Numbered from the stretch's first letter, positions 34,011 through 43,043 are shown. The stretch is 64,000 nucleotides of DNA from an uncultured Acidobacteriaceae bacterium (GCA_937879855.1 CALFMO010000006.1:538918-602917), one strand, 5' to 3'. Notes: generated by a model from the letters alone, not told the origin. Program-made: numbers and translations.

Positions 34011-34712
34011 ATGGCTTACCAACGTGGAAAACCACTGACTGTTGGGTTCTCCGCTCTATTCGCCTTTGCGCTGCTCGCCTTTGCGCTGCTCGCCTTTGCC
34101 GCAGACGCACCGACTCCTCAGGCGGTGGCCACTCTCGATGTCGCCAAACCGATGCGTGAAAGCGCCTGGGTTTGCGAATGCGGCATGTTGGGCCGCTTGA
34201 GCGGGGCTCAGAAAGATTCAATTCCCACAACAGCACTGTTCTCGTCGAACAACTCGATTGCTGTGGGACCGTGCCCTTCAGCCGGTTATGCTCAATGTTC
34301 CTTACCCGTGGTTCGCTGGGAGAACGGCACCTTGAAAGAGACGGCCGAGACAGCACACGTTACGCCACAGAGCGCAAGGGCATCGGCAGATGGAAAACGA
34401 ACGTTATTCGACTTCAATGATCGACAAGTACCTTTCGGGCAACATCTCCTAGAGAGCGCTCAAACCGTTTTAACTTTGGGAATGAGCGGCCCTGAGGATG
34501 TGAATGGGGAGGTGGTACAAGTTGTCGATACCTCTTCTAAGAAGGCTTGCTTTCAGTGGCGGCGTAGTTTCCCGATGACGTGGACGCGAGTAAGGTCCGC
34601 TTCGATTTCCCCGTCTGGCGAGTTTGTTGCGATTATTGAGGGCACGAAGCTGTCTGTCTACCGTCTTCCCGCGGCCTGCGACGGACGAAGAATCAGCCCA
34701 CCACCCAGCTAG
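34011..34712 (+). CDS. Secreted protein of unknown function
   Basis: The 233-residue protein begins with a signal peptide whose hydrophobic core is a tandem pentapeptide repeat (AFALLAFALLAFA). This core is encoded by 15-bp direct repeats at 34061-34099. The mature part has four cysteines in its first half (VCECGM, VGPCPSAGYAQC) and then a beta-propeller-like stretch (SPSGEFVAIIEGTKLSVYRL) that recalls WD or NHL blades. No family was recognised. It lies alone, divergent from the rimP operon and upstream of guaB. The signal repeat could change length by slippage. Confidence 0.75.
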   Translation: MAYQRGKPLTVGFSALFAFALLAFALLAFAADAPTPQAVATLDVAKPMRESAWVCECGMLGRLSGAQKDSIPTTALFSSNNSIAVGPCPSAGYAQCSLPVVRWENGTLKETAETAHVTPQSARASADGKRTLFDFNDRQVPFGQHLLESAQTVLTLGMSGPEDVNGEVVQVVDTSSKKACFQWRRSFPMTWTRVRSASISPSGEFVAIIEGTKLSVYRLPAACDGRRISPPPS

Positions 34713-34764
34713 AAAACGAGTCAGTTCGCGTAACATCACACAGTTATGACCTACCCGTACCGAT

Positions 34765-34793
34765 TTGCTTCAATCCCCTACCGTCTCTAGAAT
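34765..34793 (+). promoter_or_regulatory. Sigma-70 promoter of guaB
   Basis: TTGCTT (34765-34770), 17-bp spacer, TAGAAT (34788-34793), 37 bp before the start codon. A small hairpin (ACCCA-CACGC-TGGGT, 34802-34816) sits in the leader. Confidence 0.5.
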
Positions 34794-34830
34794 GAATGTT
34801 TACCCACACGCTGGGTGATCCCGAAAATTT

Positions 34831-36336
34831 ATGATTCATTTTCCCGTTCCTGAGGCTCTTACTTTCGATGACGTCCTTCTGCTGCCCGCTCGTTCCGATG
34901 TGATTCCATCCGACGTCAGTACCCAGACGCAACTCACCCGCAAGATCAGCTTGAACATTCCCGTGGTGAGCGCCGCCATGGACACCGTCACCGAATCCCA
35001 TATGGCCATCGCGCTGGCGCAGCAGGGCGGCCTCGGCATCGTTCATCGCAACCTGACCATCGAGCAGCAGGCCAACGAAGTCGACAAGGTGAAGCGTTCA
35101 GAAAGCGGCATGATCGTCGATCCTGTAACCATGTCGGCCACCGACCGGGTCAGCGACGCGCTCGAAGTCATGCGGAAGTACAAGATTTCCGGGGTGCCCA
35201 TTACCGATCACGGCAAACTGGTCGGCATCCTCACCAACCGCGACCTGCGCTTTGAAAGCCGCTTCGACATTCCCATCGACAAAGTGATGACCAAGAAAAA
35301 TCTCATCACCGTGCCCGTGGGAACCACGCTCGAAGAAGCCGAAAAAATTCTCCATCAGCACCGCGTCGAAAAGCTTCTGGTGGTCGATGACAAGTACAAC
35401 CTGAAGGGCCTGATCACGGTCAAGGACATCCAGAAGAAACTTAAATATCCGAACGCCGCCAAGGACCCGCAAGGCCGCCTGCGCGTCGGCGCGGCGATCG
35501 GCGCCACCGGAGATTTTCTGGAACGCGCACAGGAACTGGCCGAAGCGAAGGTCGACGTCATCGCTATCGACAGCGCGCACGGCCATCAGACCAAAGTGCT
35601 CGACGCGGTGAAGCAGGTGAAATCGAAGTTGCCGGGAGTCGAACTGCTCGCCGGAAACGTAGCAACTTTTGACGGAGCCTGCGAATTGGCGCGCGCCGGA
35701 GCCGACGGCATCAAAGTCGGCATTGGGCCTGGATCGATTTGCACCACGCGCATCGTGACCGGCGCTGGCGTACCGCAGATTACCGCTATTGCCGAAGCCT
35801 ACCGGGCCATGAAAGACACGGGCGTTCCGATCATCGCCGACGGCGGCATCAAATATTCCGGCGACGTCACCAAGGCGCTGGCTGCGGGCGCGAGTGCCGT
35901 CATGATCGGATCGCTCTTCGCCGGCACCGACGAAAGTCCCGGCGAACTGATTCTCTATCAGGGCCGCTCCTTCAAGTCGTACCGCGGCATGGGCTCAATC
36001 GGCGCGATGGCGCAGGGTTCGAGCGAGCGTTATTTTCAGAGCACGGAAGGTGATTCTTCGGCATCGGTTTCGGCTCCCGATGGCGAATCGAATCGCCTGG
36101 GGAAACTGGTTCCTGAAGGCATCGAGGGACGCGTTCCCTATCGCGGCTCGGTCGCGATGATCGTCCACCAGATGGTCGGGGGATTGAAGTCCGGCATGGG
36201 CTACTGCGGCTGCGCCACCATTGCCGAACTTCTGCAGAAGACGCGCTTCGTTCGCATCAGCGGCGCCGGCCTGCGCGAAAGCCACGTCCACGACGTCATG
36301 ATCACCCGCGAGGCCCCGAACTATGCTATCGAATAG
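34831..36336 (+). CDS. guaB: IMP dehydrogenase
   Basis: The 501-residue enzyme oxidises IMP to XMP with NAD, the first step to GMP. The catalytic loop GIGPGSICTTR places the active-site Cys at residue 304. Two CBS domains (about residues 95-205) are inserted in the barrel (VTMSATDRVSDALEVMRKYK), and the flap region includes RGMGSIGAM. The length and all motifs are normal. A REP-like hairpin follows the gene. Confidence 0.98.
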   Translation: MIHFPVPEALTFDDVLLLPARSDVIPSDVSTQTQLTRKISLNIPVVSAAMDTVTESHMAIALAQQGGLGIVHRNLTIEQQANEVDKVKRSESGMIVDPVTMSATDRVSDALEVMRKYKISGVPITDHGKLVGILTNRDLRFESRFDIPIDKVMTKKNLITVPVGTTLEEAEKILHQHRVEKLLVVDDKYNLKGLITVKDIQKKLKYPNAAKDPQGRLRVGAAIGATGDFLERAQELAEAKVDVIAIDSAHGHQTKVLDAVKQVKSKLPGVELLAGNVATFDGACELARAGADGIKVGIGPGSICTTRIVTGAGVPQITAIAEAYRAMKDTGVPIIADGGIKYSGDVTKALAAGASAVMIGSLFAGTDESPGELILYQGRSFKSYRGMGSIGAMAQGSSERYFQSTEGDSSASVSAPDGESNRLGKLVPEGIEGRVPYRGSVAMIVHQMVGGLKSGMGYCGCATIAELLQKTRFVRISGAGLRESHVHDVMITREAPNYAIE

Positions 36337-36369
36337 GAATTTGGGAACACCGCCATCGAATCCGGGTGC

Positions 36370-36400
36370 CCCATTTCTCGCGCCTTTCGCGAGAAGTGGG
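36370..36400 (+). repeat. REP-like hairpin, copy 1 of 3
   Basis: CCCATTTCTCGCG-CCTTT-CGCGAGAAGTGGG forms a 13-bp stem with one mismatch. It is preceded by GGGTGCC, as is copy 3. It lies 33 bp after guaB and lacks a T-run, so it is more likely a dispersed repeat than a terminator. Copies 2 and 3 are at 42300-42330 and 47262-47292, all in the same orientation. Confidence 0.88.
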
Positions 36401-36429
36401 GGTGTTCTCACTGCAGGTGCCGCACTCCG

Positions 36430-36954
36430 TTGAGCACCGATCGTCACCGCGTCCTGAAAACATGGATCGCCGCAATCCTGTGGCTGATCGTAATTTTTCT
36501 TGAGTCATCGAATCTAGGTTCCGCGAGCAGCACCAGCCGCATCCTTTATCCTCTGTTCCATTTCTTGTTCGGGATGGACCATGCGCACTTCCAGCACTGG
36601 CACTTCTTTATCCGCAAGGGTGGACATGTCTTCGGCTACGGACTGTTGAGCATTCTGCTATTTCGTTCCTGGCGCGAAACTTTTCCTTCGATCGAAAACT
36701 CGAGGTGGACCTTGCGCTGGGCGAGCATGGCGGTTGCGGGAACCGCCATCGTGGCCAGTCTCGACGAATGGCACCAGAGCTATCTGCCCTCGCGTACCGG
36801 CACGCCGTGGGACGTTCTTCTCGACACCTGTGCCGCAATCGCCGCGCAGTTGCTGCTCCTGCTCTGCTATTGGTCTTTTGGAAACCTCTCGAAAAGGCAA
36901 CCCCAGGTCAGTCTTCAGGCTCCCCACGCAGAAACGACGAAGCCGACACCCTAG
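36430..36954 (+). CDS. VanZ-like membrane protein
   Basis: The 174-residue protein has four membrane helices. It has the VanZ pattern: HFFIRKGGHVFGYGLLSIL in the second helix region and SLDEWHQSYLPSRTGTPWDVLLDT later (the conserved DExxQ...P.R....D). VanZ proteins are named after a glycopeptide-resistance gene, but most members have no known function. The TTG start at 36430 gives the normal N-terminus. It is a single gene after guaB. Confidence 0.88.
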   Translation: MSTDRHRVLKTWIAAILWLIVIFLESSNLGSASSTSRILYPLFHFLFGMDHAHFQHWHFFIRKGGHVFGYGLLSILLFRSWRETFPSIENSRWTLRWASMAVAGTAIVASLDEWHQSYLPSRTGTPWDVLLDTCAAIAAQLLLLLCYWSFGNLSKRQPQVSLQAPHAETTKPTP

Positions 36955-37006
36955 AGCGCAGGGCCCGTCACTTTGTCGACCCACCTTCCCCTTTTTTGAC
37001 ATTTTG

Positions 37007-37049
37007 TTGACAAAGAAGATTTGACAGCGGACAATACCGCGAATAATAT
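37007..37049 (+). promoter_or_regulatory. Two overlapping sigma-70 promoters and operator of the ArsR cassette
   Basis: P1 is TTGACA (37007-37012), 17 bp, GACAAT (37030-37035). P2 is TTGACA (37021-37026), 17 bp, TAATAT (37044-37049). A further TTGACA is at 36996. The P2 -10 lies in the near-palindrome GAATA-A-TATTC (37041-37051), a likely site for the ArsR repressor. P2 transcripts would start within two bases of the ATG (leaderless). Confidence 0.7.
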
Positions 37050-37057
37050 TCAACCGC

Positions 37058-37429
37058 ATGGTTGAGCATTCAAATTCCGCAGAACTCGACCGCATCTTTT
37101 CCGCACTGGCGGATCCCACGCGGCGCGCAATCTTGCGTTCGCTTACGCGCCGTCCTGCCACCATCAACGAGATTGCTAAGCCCTTCCCCGTCTCATTGAA
37201 CGCAATTTCCAAGCACTTGATGGTGCTCGAAAGGGCCGGTCTGTTGCGCCGCGAAATCAAGGGCCGCCAGCACCACTGCCGGATCGAGCCACGTCCCCTG
37301 CGCCAAGCTGATGCTTGGATGGCGCACTATCGCCAGTTCTGGGACGAGCGGTTGGATGCGTTGGCAGTCTACGTCGACAAGAAATTCAAAGCCGCAAAGA
37401 AAGGAAAAGCCCATGGAAACTTCCGCTGA
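37058..37429 (+). CDS. ArsR-family winged-helix repressor
   Basis: The 123-residue protein has the standard ArsR helix-turn-helix (RIFSALADPTRRAILRSL, FPVSLNAISKHLMVLERAGL, RREIKGRQHHCRI). The metal-binding ELCVC motif is absent, so it is not a classical arsenic sensor. It fits the subgroup that accompanies SRPBCC-domain proteins. Its 3' end overlaps the SRPBCC gene by 17 bases. It probably represses its own cassette through the palindrome over P2. Confidence 0.93.
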   Translation: MVEHSNSAELDRIFSALADPTRRAILRSLTRRPATINEIAKPFPVSLNAISKHLMVLERAGLLRREIKGRQHHCRIEPRPLRQADAWMAHYRQFWDERLDALAVYVDKKFKAAKKGKAHGNFR

Positions 37430-37886
37430 TGGCACGCACCGAATCGTAGCTCGTCGCAGAATGCCGGCCCCACGCGAAATCGTCTACCAAGCCTGGATCG
37501 ATCCTGAGGGCATGCGCGAGTGGATGTGTCCCGGCGATGTGGTGTCGGCTGAGGCAACGCTGGATGTGCGCGTAGGTGGCTCGTTCCGCATCGCCATGAA
37601 AAGCAAAAGCCAGGTGCATGAGCATACCGGGATTTACCAGATCGTAGAACCGCCCGCGAAGCTCGCCTTTACATGGTCGGCAGTTGAGAGTCCCGGCGAG
37701 ATCACTCTGGTCACTGTGGAATTTATCGCTCATGGTGACGAAAGCGAACTGGTAATCACCCACGAGCGTTTCACAAATCCAGACTTGGCTCGGCGATACG
37801 AAAACGGTTGGGGGACAATCGCAAAGAAATTTGCCAACTATCTTGCGTTTCACCGCAATACGGAACGAGTACGGCAACGCGCATAG
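37413..37886 (+). CDS. SRPBCC (AHSA1-like) domain protein
   Basis: The 157-residue protein starts at ATG 37413, which follows AAGGA, and not at the earlier in-frame ATG at 37311. It has the AHSA1 pattern: APREIVYQAWIDPEGMREWM near the N-terminus, DVRVGGSFRI in the middle, LVITHERF and a final helix with GWGTIAKKFANYL. Such START-like folds bind hydrophobic ligands. Its pairing with an overlapping ArsR gene is very common, and the true substrate is unknown. Confidence 0.92.
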   Translation: METSADGTHRIVARRRMPAPREIVYQAWIDPEGMREWMCPGDVVSAEATLDVRVGGSFRIAMKSKSQVHEHTGIYQIVEPPAKLAFTWSAVESPGEITLVTVEFIAHGDESELVITHERFTNPDLARRYENGWGTIAKKFANYLAFHRNTERVRQRA

Positions 37887-37963
37887 TCAAAGAGATTCCA
37901 AATAATTCCGGCAGCTGCATCCTATGCCGCTGCACCGGTCTATACGACCAGAAAGGATGATTC

Positions 37964-38392
37964 ATGCAAGATGAACGGAATAAGAAGGTAGTGAGGGAAT
38001 TTACTCGAATCTTCAAGAACGAACACAACGTTGACGGGATTGCTCATCTCTTCGACAACGATTTCACGCACCACTTCCGCATGCCCCTGCCCGCCGGTCT
38101 GGAGGGGTTTCAACAAGTTGGGCGAATGATGAACGGAGCTTTCCCGGACGTGGTGGTAACGGAAGAAGATCTCATCGCAGGTGACGACAAAGTTGTTGAG
38201 AGAAGCTCGGCCGTCGCGACCCATCGGGGATCCCTGATGGGGGAGCCGCCAACCAACAAACGTATCCACTGGACCGAGATTCATATTTACCGCCTGCAAG
38301 AGGGCAAGATCCGCGAACACTGGGTCGAGATGGCCATGATGGAACTGTTACAGCAGATCAATGCCCTGCCGCAGCCGGCGCAAGCCGCCTAG
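37964..38392 (+). CDS. SnoaL-like polyketide-cyclase-fold protein (ester cyclase type)
   Basis: The 142-residue protein has the SnoaL/NTF2-like fold pattern: NKKVVREFTRIFKNEHNVDG, FTHHFRMP, a middle region ending TEEDLIAGDDKVVER, and IHIYRLQEGKIREHWVEMAM. The reaction is unknown; members include cyclases and limonene-epoxide-type hydrolases. An AAAGGA ribosome binding site lies before the ATG. It is the third member of the ArsR cassette, 77 bp after the SRPBCC gene. Confidence 0.88.
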   Translation: MQDERNKKVVREFTRIFKNEHNVDGIAHLFDNDFTHHFRMPLPAGLEGFQQVGRMMNGAFPDVVVTEEDLIAGDDKVVERSSAVATHRGSLMGEPPTNKRIHWTEIHIYRLQEGKIREHWVEMAMMELLQQINALPQPAQAA

Positions 38393-38432
38393 CACCCTGT
38401 TTGTTCAGATCATTCGAAAGGAGATTTTGCAA

Positions 38433-38753
38433 ATGCCGATTTATCAGACGGGCGGATATCAGGTTAGGCCGTCGGGAGTGAACAAAGTCAAACAAGCGAT
38501 CAAAGAGTTCGTTGCGTATGTGCAAAAAAACGAGCCCGGCACCCACATGTATCTCGCTTGGCAACAGACCGACGACCCGACGCGCTTCTTACATCTATTC
38601 ATCTTCGAGGACGAAACCGCTCAGGTTCGTCACGGACAGTCTGAAGCGGTCAGGCATTTCGAATCGATTTACACGCCCGAAATGGTCGGCGAAGAAGTCG
38701 TGTTCACCGATTATGTGATGATCGCCGGCAAGCTGCCGGGCTCAACGACGTGA
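38433..38753 (+). CDS. ABM-domain (putative quinol monooxygenase-like) protein
   Basis: The 106-residue protein has a ferredoxin-like antibiotic-biosynthesis-monooxygenase fold: a first strand (IYQTGGYQVRPSG), a helix (VNKVKQAIKEFVAYV), HMYLAWQQTDDPTRFLHLFIFED and a helix with SEAVRHFESIY. The ATG at 38433 follows AAAGGAG and is preferred over the longer ORF. It is the last gene of the ArsR-SRPBCC-SnoaL cassette. Related proteins oxidise or dispose of small aromatic or reactive compounds. Confidence 0.85.
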   Translation: MPIYQTGGYQVRPSGVNKVKQAIKEFVAYVQKNEPGTHMYLAWQQTDDPTRFLHLFIFEDETAQVRHGQSEAVRHFESIYTPEMVGEEVVFTDYVMIAGKLPGSTT

Positions 38754-38798
38754 GATGTCCCGTCCGTCAAGCCTCTAGACTCGCACGTAAAAAAGAGC

Positions 38799-41639
38799 CT
38801 ACATGCTGGCCGGTGTGCACGTCGATCCTACCGCGGGAGGAACTGGAATGCTGGAAGCCGCCGGCGGAATCTTCCATGGCACATTGGTGAAATCGAAGAA
38901 GTCCAACAAGTCCGGCTGCGCCGCATCCCGATTGGTGAGATGCGAAGACGGTCCGATGAATCGGCTCTCGACAAATTTGATGATCGCCGTATGGTCCATC
39001 GGCACGTGCGAAACGTAATGCTTCCGCGTGAATGGCGAGATCACCAGGTTGGGCAGACGGAAGCCCAACTGAGCTGCGAATCCCTGCACCGCCGGCGCGT
39101 CCGTTGACTTTGCTCCCGGATCAGTCGATTGCAGGTCGCAATGCGCCGTCGGCGTCGGATTCCCATTGCTGTCGGGCGGCCCATTGGCCAGGCAAGGTTT
39201 GTAGATATCTGGGTTCACCGCGATTGTGCTTATGTCCGGAATGGCGCCGCCAGGCAGAAATCCCATGTCACCCGTAATGGTGTTGTCGTTCGAATGCTGG
39301 GGAACCGGGGGCACGTGGTCGTAGGGCCCGCCGCCTTCGTCATAACTCAAGAAAAAGACGGAATCCGCCCAAGACTTGCTGCTCATGAACTGGTTCAGAA
39401 TATTTGCGATTTGCGCCTGGCCCGCGAATATTGACTGTCCCGACCCCGGGTGCTCATCGTTATGGCTAAAGCCGGGATCAATGTAAGAGAAGCTGGCCAG
39501 CGTTCCGTTCGCGGCGTCTTTGAAGAACTGGTTCAGCGGCGCGATGTGCGTCGGGTCGATGCAGAACGAGTTTGATGTATCTCCCACAGCGCTCGACCCG
39601 ACCGTTGGCGGAACGCAAGTTGCTCCCGAAGAGTTGACGTAAAGATATTTACCGGAATAATTAAAGTCTGAAAAGCTGATGGCCGGAAGCAGGCTCCCAT
39701 TGCTCTGATTGCCGCAATCTCCATCCGTCTCGTCGCAACCACCCTGCGTCAGCGAATAGTAGATCTTCCATGTGACCGCCGGGCTGGCCAAGTCCAGTTC
39801 CTGAAATATGGTCTTGGTGTCGAGCGACCGCAGCTTGTCATCGACGAACGGATCGTGCACCAAGCCTTGTGTCGTTCCCCCAGTCAAAGTTGCCAGGCGG
39901 TTCGGCGTGCTCTTCGCCGAAATCGGGGAAAACCACCGATCTGACAATGCAAACTGCGAAGCCATGTAGTAGTAGTAGTTCAGCTGCGGCGTCCCCGACC
40001 CACTAGTATCGGTGTAGTACGCCATTGCACGTCGACCCGTCAGATCGGTGAAGCTTCCGCTTCCGGCGCCGGACTTGCCGAAATTCTCCGCCGTGTGCAC
40101 GAAGCCATCCATGTAAATGCCCCGCGTCGTGCTGAAGTCGTAGCGGCTAACGTCGCCATAACTTTCCAGCCACGCCGAACTCATGTCGTCCAGGCAACTA
40201 CTGGCAGTATGGAACAGCGAGAAAGATGTTCCTTCGTCGTCCTCGTTTGACAGAGTACTCAGTTTGTCGTCGATACCGTCGACGTTGTAGACGTTCCCAT
40301 CATCGCCCACGTTCCACCCGTGGGCTTTGCGATAGGGATTCAACATTCCGAAATAGGTGTCGAAGCTGCGATTCTCCTGCAGCATGAAGATGACGTGATT
40401 GATCGGATTCGACGAGCCCGCAGAATTCACGGTGACGCTGGCCGTGGCCTTCGCCGTACCGCCGGGGCCCGTGGCAGTCGCCGTATAAGTTGTCGTAATC
40501 GTCGGAGCCACCGTTTGGGTTCCACCTGTGCTGCTCAGTGTGTAGGTGTTGCCATCCACATTGTCAGTGATCACTACCTGACTTGCGTTGCTGGCCGTTA
40601 CAGTCAACGTGGACGAACTACCCTTAGTGATAGTTGTCGGACTCGCCGCGATCGCGACCGTGGGAGGCGGCGCTGTAACGGTGACCACAGCGGTTGCCGT
40701 CGCCGACCCTCCTGCGCCAGTCGCCGTCGCCGTATAAGTTGTCGTTGTGCCTGGGTTGACCTTTTGCGTCCCGCCGGTCCCAGCCAGCGTGTACTTCGTG
40801 CTGTCCACGTTGTCGGAGATCACCACCTGTGTCGCATTCGTCGCGCTTACCGTCAGCGTCGACGAACTTCCTTGCACGATTGTGGTCGGATTCGCCGTAA
40901 TGGTGACTGTAGGAGCAGTCGGGCTGGGATTCACAGTGATGCTGACTTGAGCCGCGGCCGTTCCGCCTGCACCGGTGGCTGTTGCCCTGTAGGTTAGCGT
41001 CGCTCCGGGCGTAACGACTTGTGTCCCGCCGGTTCCAGCCAGCGTGTACTTGGTGTTGTCGATGTTGTCGGAGATTACTACCTGTGTAGCGTTGCTTGCG
41101 GTCACCGTAAGCGTGGACGAACCACCCTGCGTGATGCTGGTTGGATTCGCCGTGATCGTGACGGTGGGAGCCACTGCGCTGGGCGTCACAGTAACGACGG
41201 CTTGAGCTGTCGTCGTGCCCCCGGGGCCAGTTGCAGTCGCCGTATAAGTTGTCGTCGAGGCCGGACTTACTCTTTGCGTTCCACCGGTTGCGGCCAGCGC
41301 CATTGCGCTGTTATCCAGGTTGTCCGAGATCACGACCTGGGTCGCGTTGCTCGCGGTCACCGTAAGCATGGACGAACTACCCTGCGCGATTGTCGTGGGA
41401 TTGGCCGCGATCGCGACCCTGGGGGCTTGCGGAGCGGGCGTGGGCGTCGGCATGGCCGCGCTGCCACCGCAAGAGGTAAGAGTCGAAATGGCAACGAGGG
41501 TGCCCGCAACCAACCATAGGAACCGCCAGGCGGGTGCGGATGGCTTTTCTCCCTTGCCGGAAAGGCCTGTCTTACCAAAGGCAGACCTATTAACGGCAAT
41601 AGTCTCCGTCAGCTTCCATGAAGCTTTGGCGAAAATCAC
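38799..41639 (-). CDS. Phosphoesterase-family lipoprotein with four Ig-like repeats
   Basis: The 946-residue protein has a lipoprotein-type signal (LWLVAGTLVAISTLTSC, lipobox LTSC). Four tandem repeats of about 85 residues follow (about 70-410), each with ITANPTTI, SSSTLTVTASNATQVVISDN and TTTYTATATGPGG words. The catalytic domain of the phosphoesterase family (acid phosphatase/phospholipase C type) starts at INHVIFMLQENRSFDTYFG and continues to SYDEGGGPYDHVPP and DHTAIIKFVESRF. The repeats are also strongly similar in DNA (about 40450-41430), so copy number may vary. The start is GTG 41639. Substrate unknown. Confidence 0.9.
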   Translation of the reverse strand: MIFAKASWKLTETIAVNRSAFGKTGLSGKGEKPSAPAWRFLWLVAGTLVAISTLTSCGGSAAMPTPTPAPQAPRVAIAANPTTIAQGSSSMLTVTASNATQVVISDNLDNSAMALAATGGTQRVSPASTTTYTATATGPGGTTTAQAVVTVTPSAVAPTVTITANPTSITQGGSSTLTVTASNATQVVISDNIDNTKYTLAGTGGTQVVTPGATLTYRATATGAGGTAAAQVSITVNPSPTAPTVTITANPTTIVQGSSSTLTVSATNATQVVISDNVDSTKYTLAGTGGTQKVNPGTTTTYTATATGAGGSATATAVVTVTAPPPTVAIAASPTTITKGSSSTLTVTASNASQVVITDNVDGNTYTLSSTGGTQTVAPTITTTYTATATGPGGTAKATASVTVNSAGSSNPINHVIFMLQENRSFDTYFGMLNPYRKAHGWNVGDDGNVYNVDGIDDKLSTLSNEDDEGTSFSLFHTASSCLDDMSSAWLESYGDVSRYDFSTTRGIYMDGFVHTAENFGKSGAGSGSFTDLTGRRAMAYYTDTSGSGTPQLNYYYYMASQFALSDRWFSPISAKSTPNRLATLTGGTTQGLVHDPFVDDKLRSLDTKTIFQELDLASPAVTWKIYYSLTQGGCDETDGDCGNQSNGSLLPAISFSDFNYSGKYLYVNSSGATCVPPTVGSSAVGDTSNSFCIDPTHIAPLNQFFKDAANGTLASFSYIDPGFSHNDEHPGSGQSIFAGQAQIANILNQFMSSKSWADSVFFLSYDEGGGPYDHVPPVPQHSNDNTITGDMGFLPGGAIPDISTIAVNPDIYKPCLANGPPDSNGNPTPTAHCDLQSTDPGAKSTDAPAVQGFAAQLGFRLPNLVISPFTRKHYVSHVPMDHTAIIKFVESRFIGPSSHLTNRDAAQPDLLDFFDFTNVPWKIPPAASSIPVPPAVGSTCTPASM

Positions 41640-41695
41640 GAAGGGCGCTCCCGCTCGGGCGAGAACAAGCCGAGGCGCACCTTCGATGCTCCAAC

Positions 41696-42916
41696 CTATC
41701 GAATGGGTTGCTGGCTGGCCTTTCCACCGCCACGCTTAGCTGCCAGCAGCACCGCCGACACCGCGGCCAGTGCGGCAGAAAAATAGAATGGAACACTCGC
41801 GCCGTACTGCTTCCAAAGTTCCCCGGTAATCAGGCTGGCCGCCAGGGTCGCGACGCTGGTCGAGAAGAAATAGACGCCCAACGCCCGCCCACGCACTTCC
41901 TGCTCCACAGTCTCCACTACCAGGGCCTTCAGCACTGGTTGCGTCAACGCGTAGTACAACCCGTAGACCGCCATCGTGATCCAAATGGCGAGCGTAGAGG
42001 GAGCCCGTCCGAAGACGTAATAGACGCCAGCGAAAATGAGATACCCGGCGGCTGCGATCCGGTGCCGTGAGAAGTGATCGCTGAACCACCCAGCAGGCCA
42101 CGATCCCAGCGTGTACGTAAGATTGAACACCAGCCCCAGCAACGGGGCCAGCTTTACCGGGATGCCCACGTTCTGCGCTCGCATCACCAGAAACATGTCG
42201 CTCGAATTCCCCAGCGAGAACAGAGTGACCGCAATCAAGACCGTGTAGAACGGCACCGGCAACGTTCCAGTGGATGTAACGGACACAATTGCCGGGGGGC
42301 CCGTTTCTCGCGTCTTTTGCGAGAAGTGGGATCTTTTCGTCTCGCGAATCCCGAACAGCGCCACCAAAACGCACAGCGCGCCGGGAACCGCCGCGGCCCA
42401 AAATACGCCGCGAATTCCATAACGCGCCACCAGCAGCAGCGCAGTGAGAGGCCCGGCTATCGCCCCCGCCGAGTCCATAGACTGAAGCAGGCCGTACGCC
42501 GATCCCAGCCGCTCCCTGGGCGCCGATTCGGCAACCATCACGTCGCGCGGCGCGCCGCGCACTCCCTTGGCCAGCCGGTCGCTGAATCGAATCAGCAGAA
42601 TGTGCCACCACGCAGTGGCCAAGGCGAGCAATGGTTTCACCGCATTCGCCACAAAATATCCCGCCACCACGACAGGCTTGCGTCGCTCAATGCGGTCGGT
42701 CAGATATCCCGAGAAGAGTTTGGCGAACGACGCAACGCTCTCGGCAATTCCCTCGATGAGCCCCAACTGCGCCGGACCCGCACCCAGCGAAATCAGAAAT
42801 GCCGGCAGCACCCAATACGCCATCTCCGAGGCAGTATCGTTCAGAAAGGAAGTGATTCCGAAAGCGTAGATATTGCGAGCCGCAGAAGGCGGAGAGTCAA
42901 CGGAAGAAACAGGCAT
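41696..42916 (-). CDS. MFS transporter
   Basis: The 406-residue protein has 12 predicted membrane helices and the MFS loop 2-3 motif GYLTDRIERRKPV. The loop between helices 6 and 7 (FSQKTRETGPP and flanks) is encoded by a copy of a dispersed hairpin repeat (42300-42330), so the repeat seems to have been domesticated inside the frame. The frame is intact, with no sign of inactivation. The substrate cannot be deduced. The gene lies next to the phosphoesterase lipoprotein gene and runs in the same direction. Confidence 0.9.
   Translation of the reverse strand: MPVSSVDSPPSAARNIYAFGITSFLNDTASEMAYWVLPAFLISLGAGPAQLGLIEGIAESVASFAKLFSGYLTDRIERRKPVVVAGYFVANAVKPLLALATAWWHILLIRFSDRLAKGVRGAPRDVMVAESAPRERLGSAYGLLQSMDSAGAIAGPLTALLLVARYGIRGVFWAAAVPGALCVLVALFGIRETKRSHFSQKTRETGPPAIVSVTSTGTLPVPFYTVLIAVTLFSLGNSSDMFLVMRAQNVGIPVKLAPLLGLVFNLTYTLGSWPAGWFSDHFSRHRIAAAGYLIFAGVYYVFGRAPSTLAIWITMAVYGLYYALTQPVLKALVVETVEQEVRGRALGVYFFSTSVATLAASLITGELWKQYGASVPFYFSAALAAVSAVLLAAKRGGGKASQQPIR
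42300..42330 (+). repeat. REP-like hairpin copy 2, inside the MFS gene
   Basis: CCCGTTTCTCGC...GCGAGAAGTGGG, same architecture as copies at 36370 and 47262. It encodes part of the cytoplasmic loop of the transporter (read on the minus strand). Confidence 0.85.
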
Positions 42917-43010
42917 GGGAAAGTTTTACCATGCAGTCATCGAGACACTAAGGAGACGGCGCAAGAATTACTGGAAGGACCTTCGGACAGATGAACAGCC
43001 ACACAGCCTC

Positions 43011-43037
43011 GAGAGCTGAAAACTGAAAGCTGACAGC
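43011..43037. repeat. Short TCAGC/GCTGA heptad remnant
   Basis: GAGAGCTGA, AAACTGA, AAGCTGA and CAGC words lie just after the hypothetical gene's stop. Only one arm of the family is present. Confidence 0.7.
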
Positions 43038-43043
43038 CGCTCC

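Noticed and set aside
42235..42611. Possible frameshift or insertion inactivating the MFS gene at the hairpin
   Set aside because: The frame stays open through the hairpin and helices 7-12 follow normally, so the gene appears intact.
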